64,000 nt of DNA from NCBI GenBank assembly GCA_031761405.1, contig JASEVX010000008.1:45622507-45686506 (forward strand), read 5' to 3'. Below the pieces are notes generated by a model that was not told the DNA's origin, made no database searches, and worked only from the letters and a program-made list of their open reading frames with translations. This document shows, one piece after another, positions 32,001-47,000 of this stretch (positions are counted from its first letter, which is position 1; every line of letters starts with the position of its first letter). A program made the translations under genes and the position numbers. This DNA is from Serripes groenlandicus. Taxonomy: Eukaryota; Mollusca; Bivalvia; Cardiida; Cardiidae.

Positions 32001-35000
32001 TTTGTCCGGCGTCCGTCGTCCGTCGTCCGTCGTGCGTCGTGCGTCAACTTCTTCTCCTCAGTAACCAGTGGGTCAATTTGGATGAAACTTCACAGAAAGC
32101 ATCCTCTCAATGACCTCACCAGAATTCCTTCAAATTTTTGGGATCCATGCAAAATTCTGGTTTCCATGGCAACGAAACCGAAAAAACTTCAAAATTCTTC
32201 TTCTCCCGAATTGGTTGGCAGATTTTCAAATAATTTTGTAGAAATGTTCCTTGGATGACCCTCTATCAGATTCCTTCAAGCCGTGTTGATTGGTCGAAAA
32301 ACATGGCCGCCAGTGGGGGCGGGGCTATTTTGCCTTATATGGCTATAGTGAAAACTTAAAAAATCTTCTCCTCCGAAAGTGTCAGGCTGATTTTCAAATA
32401 ATTTTGTAGAAATGTTCCTTGGGTGACCCTCTATCAGATTCCTTCAAGCCATGTTGATTGGTCGAAAAACATGGCCGCCAGGGGGGGCGGGGCTATTTTG
32501 CCTTATATGGCTATAGTGCAAACTTAAAAAATCTTCTCCTCCAAAAGTGTCTGGCCGATTTTCAAATAATTTTGTAGAAATGTTCCTTGGGTGATCCTCT
32601 ATCAGATTCCTTCAAGCCATGTTGATTGGTCAAAAAACATGGCCGCCAGGGGGCGGGGCTATTTTGCCTTTTATGGCTATAATGAAAACTTAAAAAATCT
32701 TCTCCTCCATAAGTGTCAGGCCGATTTTCAAATAATTTTGTAGAAATGTTCCTTTGGTGACCCTCTATCAGATTCCTTCAAGCAATGTTGATTGGTCGAA
32801 AAACATGGCCGCCAGGGGGCGGGGGCTATTTTGCCTTATATAAGTATAAACTTAAAAAATCTTCAACATCTTCTCCTCAGTAACCAGTGGGTCAATTGGG
32901 ATGAAACTTCACAGAAAGCATCCTCTTAATGACCTCACCAGAATTTCTTCAAATTTTTTGGGATCCATGCAGAATTCTTGTTTCCATGGCAACGAAACGA
33001 AAAAAACTTCAAAATTCTTCTTCTCCCAAACTGGTTGGCAGATTTTCAAATAATTTTGTAGAAATGTTCCTTGGATGACCCTCTACCAGATTCCTTCAAG
33101 CCATGTTGATTGGTCAAAAATCATGGCCGCCAGGGGGCGGGGCTATTTTGCCTTATATGGCTATAGTGAAAACTTAAAAAATCTTCTCCTCCGAAAGTGT
33201 CAGGCTGATTTTCAAATGATTTTGTAGAAATGTTCCTTGGGTGACCTCTATCAGATTCCTTGAAGCCATGTTGATTGGTCGATAAACATGGCCGCCAGGG
33301 GGGGGGGGGGGGGGGGGGGGGGGCTATTTTGCCTTATATGGCTATAGTGCAAACTTAAAAAATCTTCTTCTCCAAAAGTGTCGGCCCGATTTTCAAATAA
33401 TTTTGTAGAAATGTTCCTTGGATGACCCACTTTCAGATTCCTTCAAGCCATGTTGATTGGTCAAAAAACATGGCCGCCAGTAGGCAGGGCTATTTTGCAT
33501 TATATGGCTATAGTGAAAACTTAAAAAATCTTCTCCTCCAAAAGTATCTGGCCGATTTTCAAATAATTTTGTAGAAATGTTCCTAGGGTGACCCTCTATC
33601 AGATTCCTTCAAGCCAAGTTGATTGGTCGGAAACTATGGCTGCCAGGGGGCGAGGCTTATATAGCTAAAGTGAAAAAAATAAATAAATCAGGTGAGCGAT
33701 TCAAGGGCCATCATGGCCCTCTTGTTTTTATTATACCCCCTCCCACCAAAGTTGAAGGGGCATTCATACATCTGTCATTAAACAAAAAGTCAAATAAGCT
33801 TTATGTATGATATGTATACTAAACCTTATACCTAATACAGGCGCGTATTTTACATCCCTACAATTTATAAGCAGATGATCTTCGAAAACATTGTGGAGGA
33901 AGTAAGGAAATCATGAAAATTTGTAGAAAAACATTGTTACAAAGCAGTAATTGTTCAAATTGAAAAATTTCTCCTTTTCGCAGAGTGCTTTCATCTTCGT
34001 AACAATGTTTTTCTGCAAATTGTCATGATTTCCTTACCTTAGCCTACTGAAATATATTAAGTGAAATGGTAAAATTATAATAAAACCTGTAGAATTGTTA
34101 CTGTGGATTGCTTGACATTTTCTCACATACAACAAACGTGCAGCAGACAACTTGGCAAAGAAAAATTGATAATCTCTGTAAATGAAAGTTTAAAAATATA
34201 TTGAAAACATTGTGGTAAAAGGAGAATTTGCTGAAGAGGCGTTAGAAAGCATCATGTGGGGAAGGGCCAATTACATAATATAATGCTTTTAAAAACACAT
34301 TGCATAACCTTTTCATATTTTTTTACAGTAAAAAGAAGAAGGAGAAAAGAGCAAAGCATTCTCGATCCCCTACCAAATCGAAACAGAGAAGTCTTAGTCC
34401 AGGGTAAATATTGCTTTAGAGTTCATTACCTTGTTAAAGTCACTGTAACGAGCTACATTCATCTTCAACCAATTTAATGGGTAACAGTCTATGGTGGAAA
34501 AGCAGCCAGTTGCTTGGAAAGACTATTGTGTTGAGCACTGGTGTGAGGTAGCCAGGAAACACATGAATAGATGAACTGGCTGCCGAGATATGACTAAAAA
34601 TTGTTTAAAACGGTGTTAAACCCCAATCAATCAATACCTTGTTAGGCAAGTTGGACGCTTTGTTTTTATTCGAGTTGTAGATAAGGACGGTAATTGATGT
34701 TATGAAATAATTATTGAACCCTTTTCCACATTCAGACACATTCTGATGCCCATGCTTCAGACAACTTTTGAAAACATTGTTGCAAAAGGAGAAAAATGGA
34801 CTATAACCTATAACTTTGTTTTAAGCACAATAGGAATCTTTGCTTCAGTCTTTTAATAGGTAAAATAGATGAAATCTCTATAGATGCAAGTTAAGTTATT
34901 GAAAGCATTTTGGCAAAAGGAAAAATTGCTCATTATGAGCAATTTCTCTGTTTGCCATAGTTATATCCACTAAGGTATATAGGAGTCACTGTGTCAGGAG

Positions 35001-38000
35001 GTCAGTCAGAAGCCATGTTTTGTCCGGCCTATTTCTTACAAACCACTGGTTGTACATGAAGCTTCTATACCAAGAGGAGATTTGCATATCCTAAAGGTCT
35101 TACAATTGCATATTATTTTACAGAGTTATGGCCCTTTTACTTATTAAGTTATGGTGTAGGTCAAGGTGCTGTTTTGAGGGTATTTATCATCTTCAGTGAT
35201 AGTTCTATTTTTAGCTCACCTATGCACGAAGTGCAAGGTGAGCTATTGTGATCACATTTTGTCCGGCGTCCGTCCGTCACGCGTCGTGCGTCGTCAACAT
35301 TTCAGCTTGTTAACACTCTACAGGCTACATTTTGCATCCAATCTTCATGAAAGTGTATCAGAACATTCATCTCCATCAAATCTTGGACAAGTTCGAAACT
35401 GGGCCATATGAGGTCAAAAACGAGGTCACTAGGTCAAATTGAAGCGAAATCTTGTTAACACTCTGGAGGCCACATTTTCAACTTGAGCATGTTGAAACTT
35501 TATCAGAATGTTTGTCTTGATGATATGTAGGTCAAGTTCGAACATGGGTCATGTCGGGTCAAAAAATAGGTCACTAGGTCAAATTGAAGGAAAATCTTGT
35601 TAACACTCTAGAGGCCGCAATTTTTGCTTCAGCAGTTTGAAATTTTGTCAGAATGTTTGTCTTGAAAATATCTAGGTCAAGTTCGAATATGGGTCATATC
35701 GGGTCAGAAACTAGGTCACTAGGCCAAATTGAAGGGTAATCTTGTTAACACTGTAGAGGCCACATTTTCAACTTGAGCATGTTGAAATATTGTCAGAATG
35801 TTTGTCTTAAAGATATCTAGGTCAAGTTTAAATATGGGTCATATTGGGTCGGAAACTAGGTCACTAGGCCAAATTGAAGGAAAATCTTGTTAACACTTTG
35901 GATGCCGCATTTTTTGCTTAAGCAGCTTGAAATTTGGTCAGACTGTTTGTCTAAATGATATCTAGGCCAAGTTCGAATATGCCGGGTTAAAAACTAGGTC
36001 ACTAGGCCAAATTGAAGGGTAATCTTGTTAACACTCTGGATACTGCATTTTTAACTTTAGCATGATGAAACTTTATCAGAATGTTTTTCTTGATGATATG
36101 TAAGTCAAGTTCGATCAAGGGTCATGTTGGGTCAAAAAATAGGTCACTAGGTCAAATTGAAGGAAAATCTTGTTAACACTCTAGAGGCCGCAATTTTTGC
36201 TTCAGCAGTTTGAAAGTTTGTCAGAATGTTTGTCTTAAAGATATCTAGGTAAAGTTCGAATATGGGTCATATTGGGTCAGAAACTAGGTCACTAGGCTAA
36301 ATTGAAGGAACATCTTGTTTACTCTGTAGAAGACGCATTTTTTGCTACAGCAGCTTGACATTTTATGAGAATGTTTATCTAAATGATATCTAAGCCAAGT
36401 TCGAATATGGATCATGTAGGGTCAAAAACTAGGTCACTAGGTCAAATTGAAGGAAAATCTTGTTAACACTTTGGATGCCACATCTTTTGCTTCAGCAGCT
36501 TGAAATTTGGTCAGAATGTTTGTCTGAATTATATCTAGGTCAAGTTCGAATATGGGTCATATTGGGTCAGAAACTAGGTCACTAGGCCAAATTGAAGGAA
36601 CATCTTGTTAACTCTGTAGAAGACACATTTTTTGCTACAGCAGCTTGACATTTTATGAGAATGTTTATCTAAATGATATCTAAGCCAAGATCGAATATGG
36701 ATCATGTAGGGTCAGAAACAAGGTCAATAAAGGAAAATATTGTTCAAACTCCGGAGGCCGCATTTTTACTTTGAGCAAGTTGAAAATTTGTCAGAATGTT
36801 GTCTTGATAATATCTAGTCCATGTTGGAATATGGGTCATATCAGGTAAAAAAATATAGATCACTAGGCCAAATGAAGGAAAATCTTGTTAACACTGTGGA
36901 GGATGCATTCAGAATAATTGTCCTGATGTATTTTGCATTGTAGTACGTTGTATAATTAAGGTGAGCGATCCAGGGCCATCATGGCCCTCTTGTTTTTAGA
37001 AGTTATCTGCTGCATTTCAAAATGCATCTTTAATTAAAACACAATAATGTAGGATTATTTCTCAAGGTAAGTAAAAAAAAAGATAGTACTGAAAATACAT
37101 CTCACACTTTGTGATTCTTAAATTACCCAGATTTCTGTTTCAGATATGATAGTGACGACCACCCAAAGAAACACAAGAAGAAGAATAAAAATAAAAAACA
37201 CAAAGACCACAGCTCCGACTCGGACAGATCACCGGAACCACAAGAGCTTGCTTCAAAGACTAATAGAAAGTTACTCAGCCCTCTAAAATTCAAGAAAGCA
37301 AAGACTATTTTATCAAAAACTATCATGGCTTTTCATTCTGAAGAGGAAGAGGAGCCTCCACCTCCAGCTAAAATGACCTTGCCCATGCCGACAAGGTCAC
37401 GGTCACCATCCAGTGAAGGTATTCCCCAAAAAGTGGAAAAGGTCAAGGCTAAAAGGTCAATTACACCAATCAAGAAGAAGAGGAAGGAATCGCCAGAGTA
37501 TACACGCGAGGAGAAGGTCAAGTACTCAAAAGGGCGTACACGGTCACGGTCAAGCAGTAGGGACAGGTCAAGATCATATTCTCCCGATGAAAAGAAGAGC
37601 AAGAAGTTGGAAAAGAAGAAGAAAATAAAGAAAGAAGACAGTTCTTTTGACAGGTCCCGAGAAAGGAAAGTCAGGGGTCGATCAACAGGTTCTGATAACA
37701 GGTAATAACATTTTTAATGTATTGTTATCCTTATGTTTTACAGAGGTCTAGATAAGGAGGACTAAACTGGTCTGTTCCCACCTATATTTCTTTTATGACT
37801 CAACAAAACACTATGTTGTGGGTACTCAAAAGAATTCTTTTGAGTACCCACAACATAGGGTTTGAGTGTGAAATGAGTTTTGGCCGGATTGCTCTAGCAA
37901 TTCCGGTCTATAGATTGGCAATGTCCGTCTGTCTGTCTGTCCGTCAACATTTTGGTTAAAGTTTCAGGTTGAGGCAAAATCTGAGCACTGGAGAGGGTTA

Positions 38001-41000
38001 CAAACTTGACACTTCGCCTAAAGGTAACCAGTAACTATTGATTTCTATGGTTACTTTGACCTTGACCTTGGTTTGTTGATTTTCAAGGTCAAATTGCCGA
38101 CAATCCGGCCTTACCGTCTTCAGCGGTTTCTTGTTTTAAATTTGAATTGCTCGATTTATCTGGAGCCATGGTTTTATGATCTTACCTGGACAGCCTCAGT
38201 GGTAGAAAGGTCGCAAGAGGTCGAAGATTTAATCTCTGGCAGGGTCATACTAAAGACTTAAAATTCCCTCCTTGACGGTCAGGGATGTTAGGTTAGCATT
38301 ACACCTGACTTGCTGGTCTCGGGATGAATTGAATAGTGGTACTGGTAACTTATCCAGGAAATGCTGTGATATAAATTCTTAAATACACCATACAAACAAA
38401 TGTGTGATCTTATCAACTGAAATATCAATAGGGGTGTTAGGTTTTTGGCCGGATTGCTCTGGCAATTCCGGTCTATAGATTGGGGATGTCCTTCTGTCTG
38501 TCTGTCTGTCAACAATTTGGTTTAAGTTTCAGGTTGAGGCAGATCTCAGCACTTGAAAGGGTTACAATCTTGAAACTGTGTCTGAAAGTAACCAGTAACA
38601 AGTTCTATTAATTTCTTTGGTTACTTTGTCCTTGACCATGGTTTGTCGATTTTCAAGGTAAACTTACCGACAATCCGGCTTTACCGTCTTCAGCGGTTTC
38701 TTGTTAAACTTTCTATTATTATAGTTGTGTGAATAGCACGTTGACTAATGCATCAGTGTTAGGATAAAAATCAGTTCTCTTGATACAAATGGCCGTCTCG
38801 GGGTGCAGGAGGTCGCGGGTTTGATCCCTGGCCGGGTAATACCAAATACCTCAAAATAGTAGTAATTATTCTCAAAAGCTAACTTATATTAACATGTTGA
38901 CCCATTCCCAGCTTAAGATGACATTTGAAGCCTGAAGGGGAGAAGTCTTTAAAAAACCATTGTGAGAAAAGGAGAAATTACTCAAGTGTTTCCACTTCTC
39001 CTTTTGAGATATGACAATATTTTCCTCTGTTGTTTTTTTTAAGCAGATAAACTATCAGGTAAATGGCAAGGAAAAGGGTAACAGTTTTCTTTTAACCTTT
39101 AACCACTTACAGACGCTTTCTGATGCTTCTGCAGCATACAACTTTAAAAACATTGTGACAAAAGATGAAATTTCTCAATTTAAGCAATTTCTACTTTTGC
39201 CACATTTTTTTTTGCTTTTATTCAACAATTATACTACAAGTTTTAGAGCTGATTCATATTTTTCTCAAGATGTTTTCAAAGTTGTCTGCTGCAGATTTCT
39301 TCAATGTGGGAAATGGTTTAGAAGGACCGCTATCTGTCTTCAGGGACATGTCACCGGAACCAGTGAAAAAGAAAAAGGAAAAGAAGAAAGAGAAGAAAAA
39401 GAAAGAAAGAGACTCAATATCCACGGGCAGGGAGAGTCTTGAACGTAAGCATAAAAAGGAAAAGGCACGAGAAAGGGAGCATTCAGAGTCGCCACCTGCG
39501 AAAACACCACAGAAGATGGACAAGCGAAGTTTAGAGAGGACATCACGAAGAGAAACAGGTTAAGATCTGAGCTTTTCTTTCCATAGATAAATTATAGAAA
39601 GAAGGATTTTGTTTCATTTGAGTTTTATGTTGTTTGCAACATTATTATAGTTATATCACAGCAACTGTTCACTTGTTCTTGATCCCTGGGTAAACAAACC
39701 AGTACTAGGCTAGGAAATATGCCGTGCATAAGGGCACTCCACCGTGTCTGCCATGCAAAGACTGGGGATCGAATCTCAGATGCCCTGTTCCAAATCCCTG
39801 ACGCTAACCACTCGACCATGGCGGATTCACAGAAAGAAGTTAGAAAATAGATTTGCACTTAACCCTTTACTTAATACAGATAACTTTTAATGTGTTATGA
39901 AGCAGGTGTCTTTTGAAAACATTGTGGGAAAAATAAATTGTTGAAAATAAGCGATTTCTCATTTTCCCACATTGTTCTCAACTTAATATCATACCGTATA
40001 TCCCCGGCCATAAGTCGAGTTTTTGAGACTCAAATTTTGGTGTTGAAGTAGGGACTCGACTTATACATGGCTGAATGACAAAGTCAAATTAAGAAAAAAA
40101 GAGAATTTCGGAGAAGTTTTGGGGGAAAATATTAGGTTGGGTAAAAATCCTAGATTGTTTTGTGTTGGAATATAAAGTTACTTTTTTACGAACATTGATT
40201 TTTATAATTATAAAAATCTTACCATCTTATAATTAAAAGTAATCCAAATTTCACAAATTGTAGGTTTCTTTATTTCTAAAGACATGTTTAATTCTTGTTT
40301 TTATTTCACAGTTTGTGTAAACATCAAAGACACGAATTCGCGACTGCAACGGACACGTGGTCTAACGAGGCCAATCAAAATTATTATTTGTCTGAGTAGA
40401 TAGCTTACAATAAAGCGATAATTAAATGCCTTCACACTTCCCGTGTTTGGTTAAACAATCATTAATAATCAACAAAGTTTACTTTCAGTTAACAAATTAC
40501 AACGACGTAATAAATGTCAAAATCAATTATATATCGTGACGAATTACTGCATAAATGTAGTGTAAAACACAAGATTATTTGATATTGGCCTAAGCGGTTA
40601 ACTTTTAAACTGCTTTCCAATTTCATCGACCGTATCTAGGGTGGTTGCTAACGCATGACGTAATCTGCACCTGTCCCCTGTGTAGAATGTAGGACAGCGT
40701 GTCGTGTATTGGAATCTGACTTTACAATTATAAGTTAAATATGACTGGATTATATGAAGTGTTCTTTACGGTTAGAATCATAAAACTTAAACTTAATCAT
40801 ATTTTTAACAAAAGTTGCAATATGGGATGTGAAAATACACATTTATTTCAGTAACGTATTCCACTTCTTTTATGGCAACTTTTGTTAAAAAAATGGTAAA
40901 AATTTAATATTTCATGATAGCACTGGTCCGAAATTTTTAAAAAGTCGACCCTCGACTTATGGCTGAGAGTAAACTCAAAACCACCGAAATTGGGGTCAAA

Positions 41001-44000
41001 ATGGACCCTCGACTTATGGCCGAAGTAGACTTATGGCTGAGGATATACGGTACTCAATCTTTCTGCCATATGTTACAAGATTTTATTAGATTTTTTCAAG
41101 AGCATATGACTTAAATAATTGTATATAGTAAATTCTTAAATTCATTTTATAAAGTACTAGCCAAACCAATGGAAAAAAACTTATCATTAAGATATTTACA
41201 TAATAAAAGGAGAATAGATTCAATCATGGATGGTAATTGTTTTATTTGATCAATTTATTGTAAACATATCGGAGGCCTTTTCCTGATACAGATGCTGTCT
41301 GATGAATGTTGCAGCAGATTATCATTTGGAAAATAAAAATTAAAAATGAATAAATTATCTAAATAAGCAGAAATTGCACACACTTATCTGAAAATTAATC
41401 AAGAGTCTTTGTAATTTATAGATGAAGTAAGTACGTTTATCGCATGACATCGTTCAATTTTGGTTTTTATGCTCCTTGAAAATTTCAGGAAAGAATATTA
41501 TCCTGTTATCACATACAACACCTCTGCGGCAGATGACTGAACCATCTGTAGAAAAATCATTTTATATGAAAGTTTTAATTTTACAATAGAGTTCGAAAAT
41601 TTGTTACAAAAGGAGAAATTGCTCGTTATGAATAATTTTTCATTTACCACAATGTTTTAAACTGTCATTTGCTTGATGAAGAGGCATCAGAAAGCATCTG
41701 TATGTGGTAAAAAGAATATAGTCATCATGTTGTCTGTTTGTGCGTGCCTTCAGTTTGTTTGGGCTATACATGTATCTCTGCAACTACTGACTGGAATTCA
41801 ATAAAACATTATAAAAAAAAATCCTTAGCGGCAATCTGAAATACCCATGTTTTCAGCTTTTACATATTCTGCATTTTTTGGCACAGTTATGTCTGTTAGA
41901 TATTTAACAATCAATTTTGTAAGCATCAATCAGTTTAACTAATATCTTTTGTAATTCACAGGAATCCGCCGTGGTTAGCGTCGGGGATTTCGTAACCGGG
42001 TGTCCCGGGTTCGATCCCCAGTCGCGGCACTATGGTCATGGTGCAGTGCCCTTGGGCAAGGCACATTTTCTAGCCTAGTACTGGTTTGTTTACCCAGGGG
42101 TCATGAATGAGTGAACTGTCGCCATGATAAAACTGAAATATTGTTGAAAGCGGCGTAAAACCCCAATAAATAAATTTTGTAATTCACAGACACTAGAGGC
42201 AGGACTCCTCCATCCAAAGCATCCAGAGAGTCGTATTCAGACAGGCGAGGGAAGTCCCCAGAAAGTTACAGGGGTAAATTGATTTAATAAGGAATACATT
42301 TAAAAAAAAACATGACTAGTCTAGTACCCGGCATGATATACTAAATAAGTATGTCTTCCCTTATTTATAGTTTTTCTCATAGATGTTTGGACTCAATACA
42401 TTTATAAGAAGCAAACTACTTTTTGGGTTTGAAAGGTTAAACAAGTTGGTCCACATAAAATGTGTCCCTATAGCTTTTTGATTAATACACCATGTCCAAA
42501 TGGTGTCGCAATAATTGGTGTATGCCTGACCCTATCATGTAATGGTAGGGGAAAACCAGATGGCACACATAAAGGGTGTCCCTATATCATCTTGCTTACT
42601 ACACCATGTCCAAATGGTGCCTCCATAATTGGTGAATGCCTGACCAGATGGCGCATATAAAGGGTGTCCCTATATCATCTTGCTTACTACACCATGTTCA
42701 AATGGTGCCCCCATAATTGGTGAATGCCTGACCAGATGGCCCACGCAAAGGGTGTCCCTATAGCTTTTTGCTTACTACACCATGTCCAAAGGGTGGCGCC
42801 ATAATAGGGACTATTCTTCTAAAAATAGTCAAACTTATTGCACTAAAATAGAATCTGTATGTTTTGCTGTGGTCTACACACGGTTTTCCACCAGCGAATG
42901 CGACCGATCCGCAACATATTCATTCGGATGATATGTAATCTAGGAAAATTAAACAAAATTTCAAATGTTTATTATTGGCTTTGTTTGTCATTTTAGCCTT
43001 TTTGCAATAATTGGTGTATGATGACCCTATCATGTAATGGTATGGGAAAACCAGATGGTCCACATAAAGGGTGTCCATATAGCTTCTTGCTTACTACACT
43101 CATCCAAAGAGTGGCGCCATAATTGGTGTATGCCTGATGCTCTAATGTAATGGTAGGGAAAGGTAACTCCAGACTAGTGTGATCAGATAAAAGTTTTAAG
43201 AGTTTCACAAAGCCAAAATATATTTTATTTCAGATAATAAAGGCCGGTCCCCAGTCCGCCCTGAAAGAAAAGAGGTTAGAGAACCAGTACCAGATAGAAG
43301 AGGGAAATCCCCAGAATCCTCACATAGGGGTGAGTGCATTTCATAAAAGGAGATTCAGAAATGCTGTCAGTTGCTTTCGATGAATGTTATATAAAATTCT
43401 GGTGCAAGAACGAAAAAATATTTCTTTTTTTTACGTAAGATAATTTCTGAAAATAGTGTGGGAAAAAGAAAAACATATATATTATTCAAAATCAAATGCC
43501 TTTTATGCTAAATCAGGAGATCACAAACCCTTTTCCACATGCTGGGGGCTTTTGATGCATCTGCAGGAGACAGCTTTTGGAAAATTGTGACAAGTGGATT
43601 AATTACTCATAATGAGCATTTTCTCCTTTTTCCTGCAATTTTGTCAACTCTCAATTCAATACTTAAATGTGCAGTTTGCAAGATAATTGTCTGCTGCAGT
43701 TTTGATGTATGTGGGATAGGGTAAATAATCCATTATTTCCTGCATTTTGTAGGCTCTGATTCAAAGACGAGATCACCAAAGCCAAGCAGAGATCAAGAAA
43801 GAAGAGGGAAATCCCCTGACCCAGCTTATAGAGGTATGCTTTTATTTTGCAGTGTCCTAGATAATATGAACCGCCTCGAGCGAGTTGAGGTCTTTATGCA
43901 TCTACATAGTCCCACCGGAGTCCTGATCACCGTCCGCTTTTGTGTTAGAGTGTTGTGTAAATTATTATGAAGCGGTTGCTCCTATACATATTATGCATGC

Positions 44001-47000
44001 TGGATTATTGTTTATGAATTGTTCACGCAATTGACTAATTTGATGCAATTTGGTCTGCAAAGTCCCATAAGAGTCTTGATCACCGTCCACTTTTGTGTTA
44101 AAGTGTCGTGTAAATTATTATGAAGGGGTTGCTCCTATACATATTATGCACAATGGATAATTGTTTATGAAGGGGTCGCGTTTAGAAATTAGGGGTCTTA
44201 ACCCTTTCCCACTTACAATAAATCTGCAGCAGAGATTATCAAGTCCAAAATATAGAAAAGCTCTATGTAAATGATAGTATGATTATTGTATAGAGTTAAA
44301 ATTATTGTGGCAAATGTAGAAATTGCTCATGAAGGGGTTGCTCCTATACATGTTATGCACAATGGATTATTGTTTATGAATGGGTCGCATTAAGAAATTT
44401 GGGGTCTTAACCCTTTCCCACATACAATAAATCTGCAGCAGAGATTATCAAGTCCAAAATAGAGAAAATCTCTACAATCGATAGTATAGTTTTTGTATAG
44501 AGTTGAAATTATTGTGGCAAATGGAGAAATTGCACATTATGAGCCATTTCTCCTTTTGCCACAATGCTTTCAAAAGTCATCTGCTGCAGAGGAGTCAGAA
44601 AGCGTCTATATATGGGAAAGGGTTAATACATAGATCAGCATACAGTGATGATTCGGATGAGCCAGTGCACCTACACTGTCTTGCCAGAGGTTTCATTGTC
44701 TGCATACATCAGAGTTCTAGATAAGGGGCGTTTTTCATGTTCTAAAATCCGTATTTGACCCTGTAACCCTATGTTATGGGTACTCAAAAGAATCGTCTCA
44801 ATGAGGCGATTCTGTTGAGTACCCACAATGTAGATTTGCTTGGATTATAAGAGAGATATTGTGGGGAAAACAGCTGTTTACTCATCCTTATCTGGACCTC
44901 TGATATATGTATACATTATCTATCGAAATGCATCTTTTCTCAAGAAACTTGGAAGTATAGCTTCACTAGTTTAATGTTAATATGTCTTAAAAGTAGAGAT
45001 TAGGACCCGAAATTGTTAGATGCGGAGTTTTTATAAGATTGTCATTTTGAAAATGTTATCCTTTTATAAATATGGTAAATCAAAGACAGCAGGTGATTCT
45101 AAAGTAGTTTTTTTTTGTCATGGCTAGGGTATGTAGACACATATTCATGACGATGCTTGCAGTATACTGGGGGGCTGGGGGAGGGAGTTCTTAAAAAAAA
45201 TTTGTGTATGGCATCCTCATTTAAAGTTCGCTACATGAAAACAAATTTTTCAGATCATTGCAAACATAAAAAGCAATTTCTTTCCTGCCACAATTTATTT
45301 TTTTGTACATGAAGATATATTTCGCTTGAAGTCCCAAGTTTTCCTTATACATGTTCTGTATATTTTTCAATTAAGTAAAATCTATTTTAAAATATAAAAG
45401 TTTATTTAATTCAGGAGACAGGGAACGAGAGGTACGAGACAGAGAAGGAAGAGAGTTTAGGGACAACAGGGACAGAGAGTCCAGAGATGCCAGAAATGAT
45501 CCCAGAGAAAGGGAGCCCAGGGAGAGGGATTTGCGCCCCGATACGAGAGAAACCAGGGACCCAAGGGATCCGAGAGAGCGAGAAAGTAGGGAAATAAGGG
45601 ATCCAAGAGAAAGGGATAGAGATGTAAGGGAGACTAGAGACCCCAGGGAAGCGAGGGAAAGAGAAAGGGCGGAACCAAGAGAAGCTCGAGAATTGCGAGA
45701 AAGAGATAATAGGGATTTAAGGGACAGGGAAGAACCTCCAAGAGATTTAAGGGAACAAAGAGGGGACCCAAGGGAGAGAGATCCAAGAGACAGGTCTGCC
45801 CAAGGTAGAGATTTTGATCCGAGAGAAGTCCCGGGTAGAGAGCCACCGGTGGACCCAAGGGAAAGGTAATATACATCAGCATCTTATTAGCTCGTCTGTT
45901 TTTCGATTGTGATGCCCTTGGCGTCGTCTTCACAAAGTTTTGAAACCTTACCTCATAACTCAAAAACCTTTCAACATTTTCAAATGAAACTTGGTACACA
46001 TGATTCTAGGAACTATACGCATGTCTATAGCAAATCACATAACTCTAGCCGTAATAATTATTCAGTAATGCCCCTTTTTCGACTTGGAATAAACAGACAA
46101 ACGTTCGCTCTGTGGCGCTTTTGTCCTATTTGTTTAAGTTTAAGCATTTTGTAATTTAAAGCATGAACAAAACTAATACAGTATGTCATTCTAATATATA
46201 TATAAGATATCAGGCATTCTAGAGTTATCTCCTCAAATTTCAATTATTATACCCCCCGGCAAACAAAGTTTGGGGGGGTATATAGGAATCACCCTGTCTG
46301 TCCGTCCGTCTGTCTGTCCGTATGTCCACATTTCTTGTAAGCACTACTCCTCCTAAACGGCTCAATGGATTTGGTTCAAACTTTACATGAAGGTTACACA
46401 TCATATGTAGATATGCATGAAGGAAGATCACACGCCTCGGACTCTTCCAAGGGGAGATAATTTAACTTAGAGGTTATCTGCGAGGGACTCCTGTGCACAT
46501 ACCTCCACATTTCTTGTAAGCACTACTCCTCCTAAACGGCTCAATGGATTTGGTTCAAACTTTACATGAAGGTTACACATCATATGTAGATATGCATGAA
46601 GGAAGATCATACGCCTCGGATTCTTCCAAGGGCAGATAATTCAACTTAGAGGTTACCTGCGAGGGACTCCTGTGCACATACCTCCACATTTCTTGTAAGC
46701 ACTACTCCTCCTAAACGGCTCAATGGATTTGGTTCAAACTTTACATGAAGGTTACACATCATATGTAGATATGCATGAAGGAAGATCATACGCCTCGGAT
46801 TCTTCCAAGGGCAGATAATTCAACTTAGAGGTTACCTGCGAGGGACTCCTGTGCACATACCTCCACATTTCTTGTAAGCACTACTCCTCCTAAACGGCTC
46901 AATGGATCTGGTTCAAACTTTACATCAAGGTTACACATCATATGTAGATATGCATGAAGATTCTTCTAAGGGGAGATAATTCAACTTAGAGGTTACCTGC

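Noticed and set aside
42445..43160. CRISPR-like direct repeats (also the Helitron-like cores)
   Set aside because: Units are 90-180 bp, lack unique spacers of constant length, and the DNA is eukaryotic.
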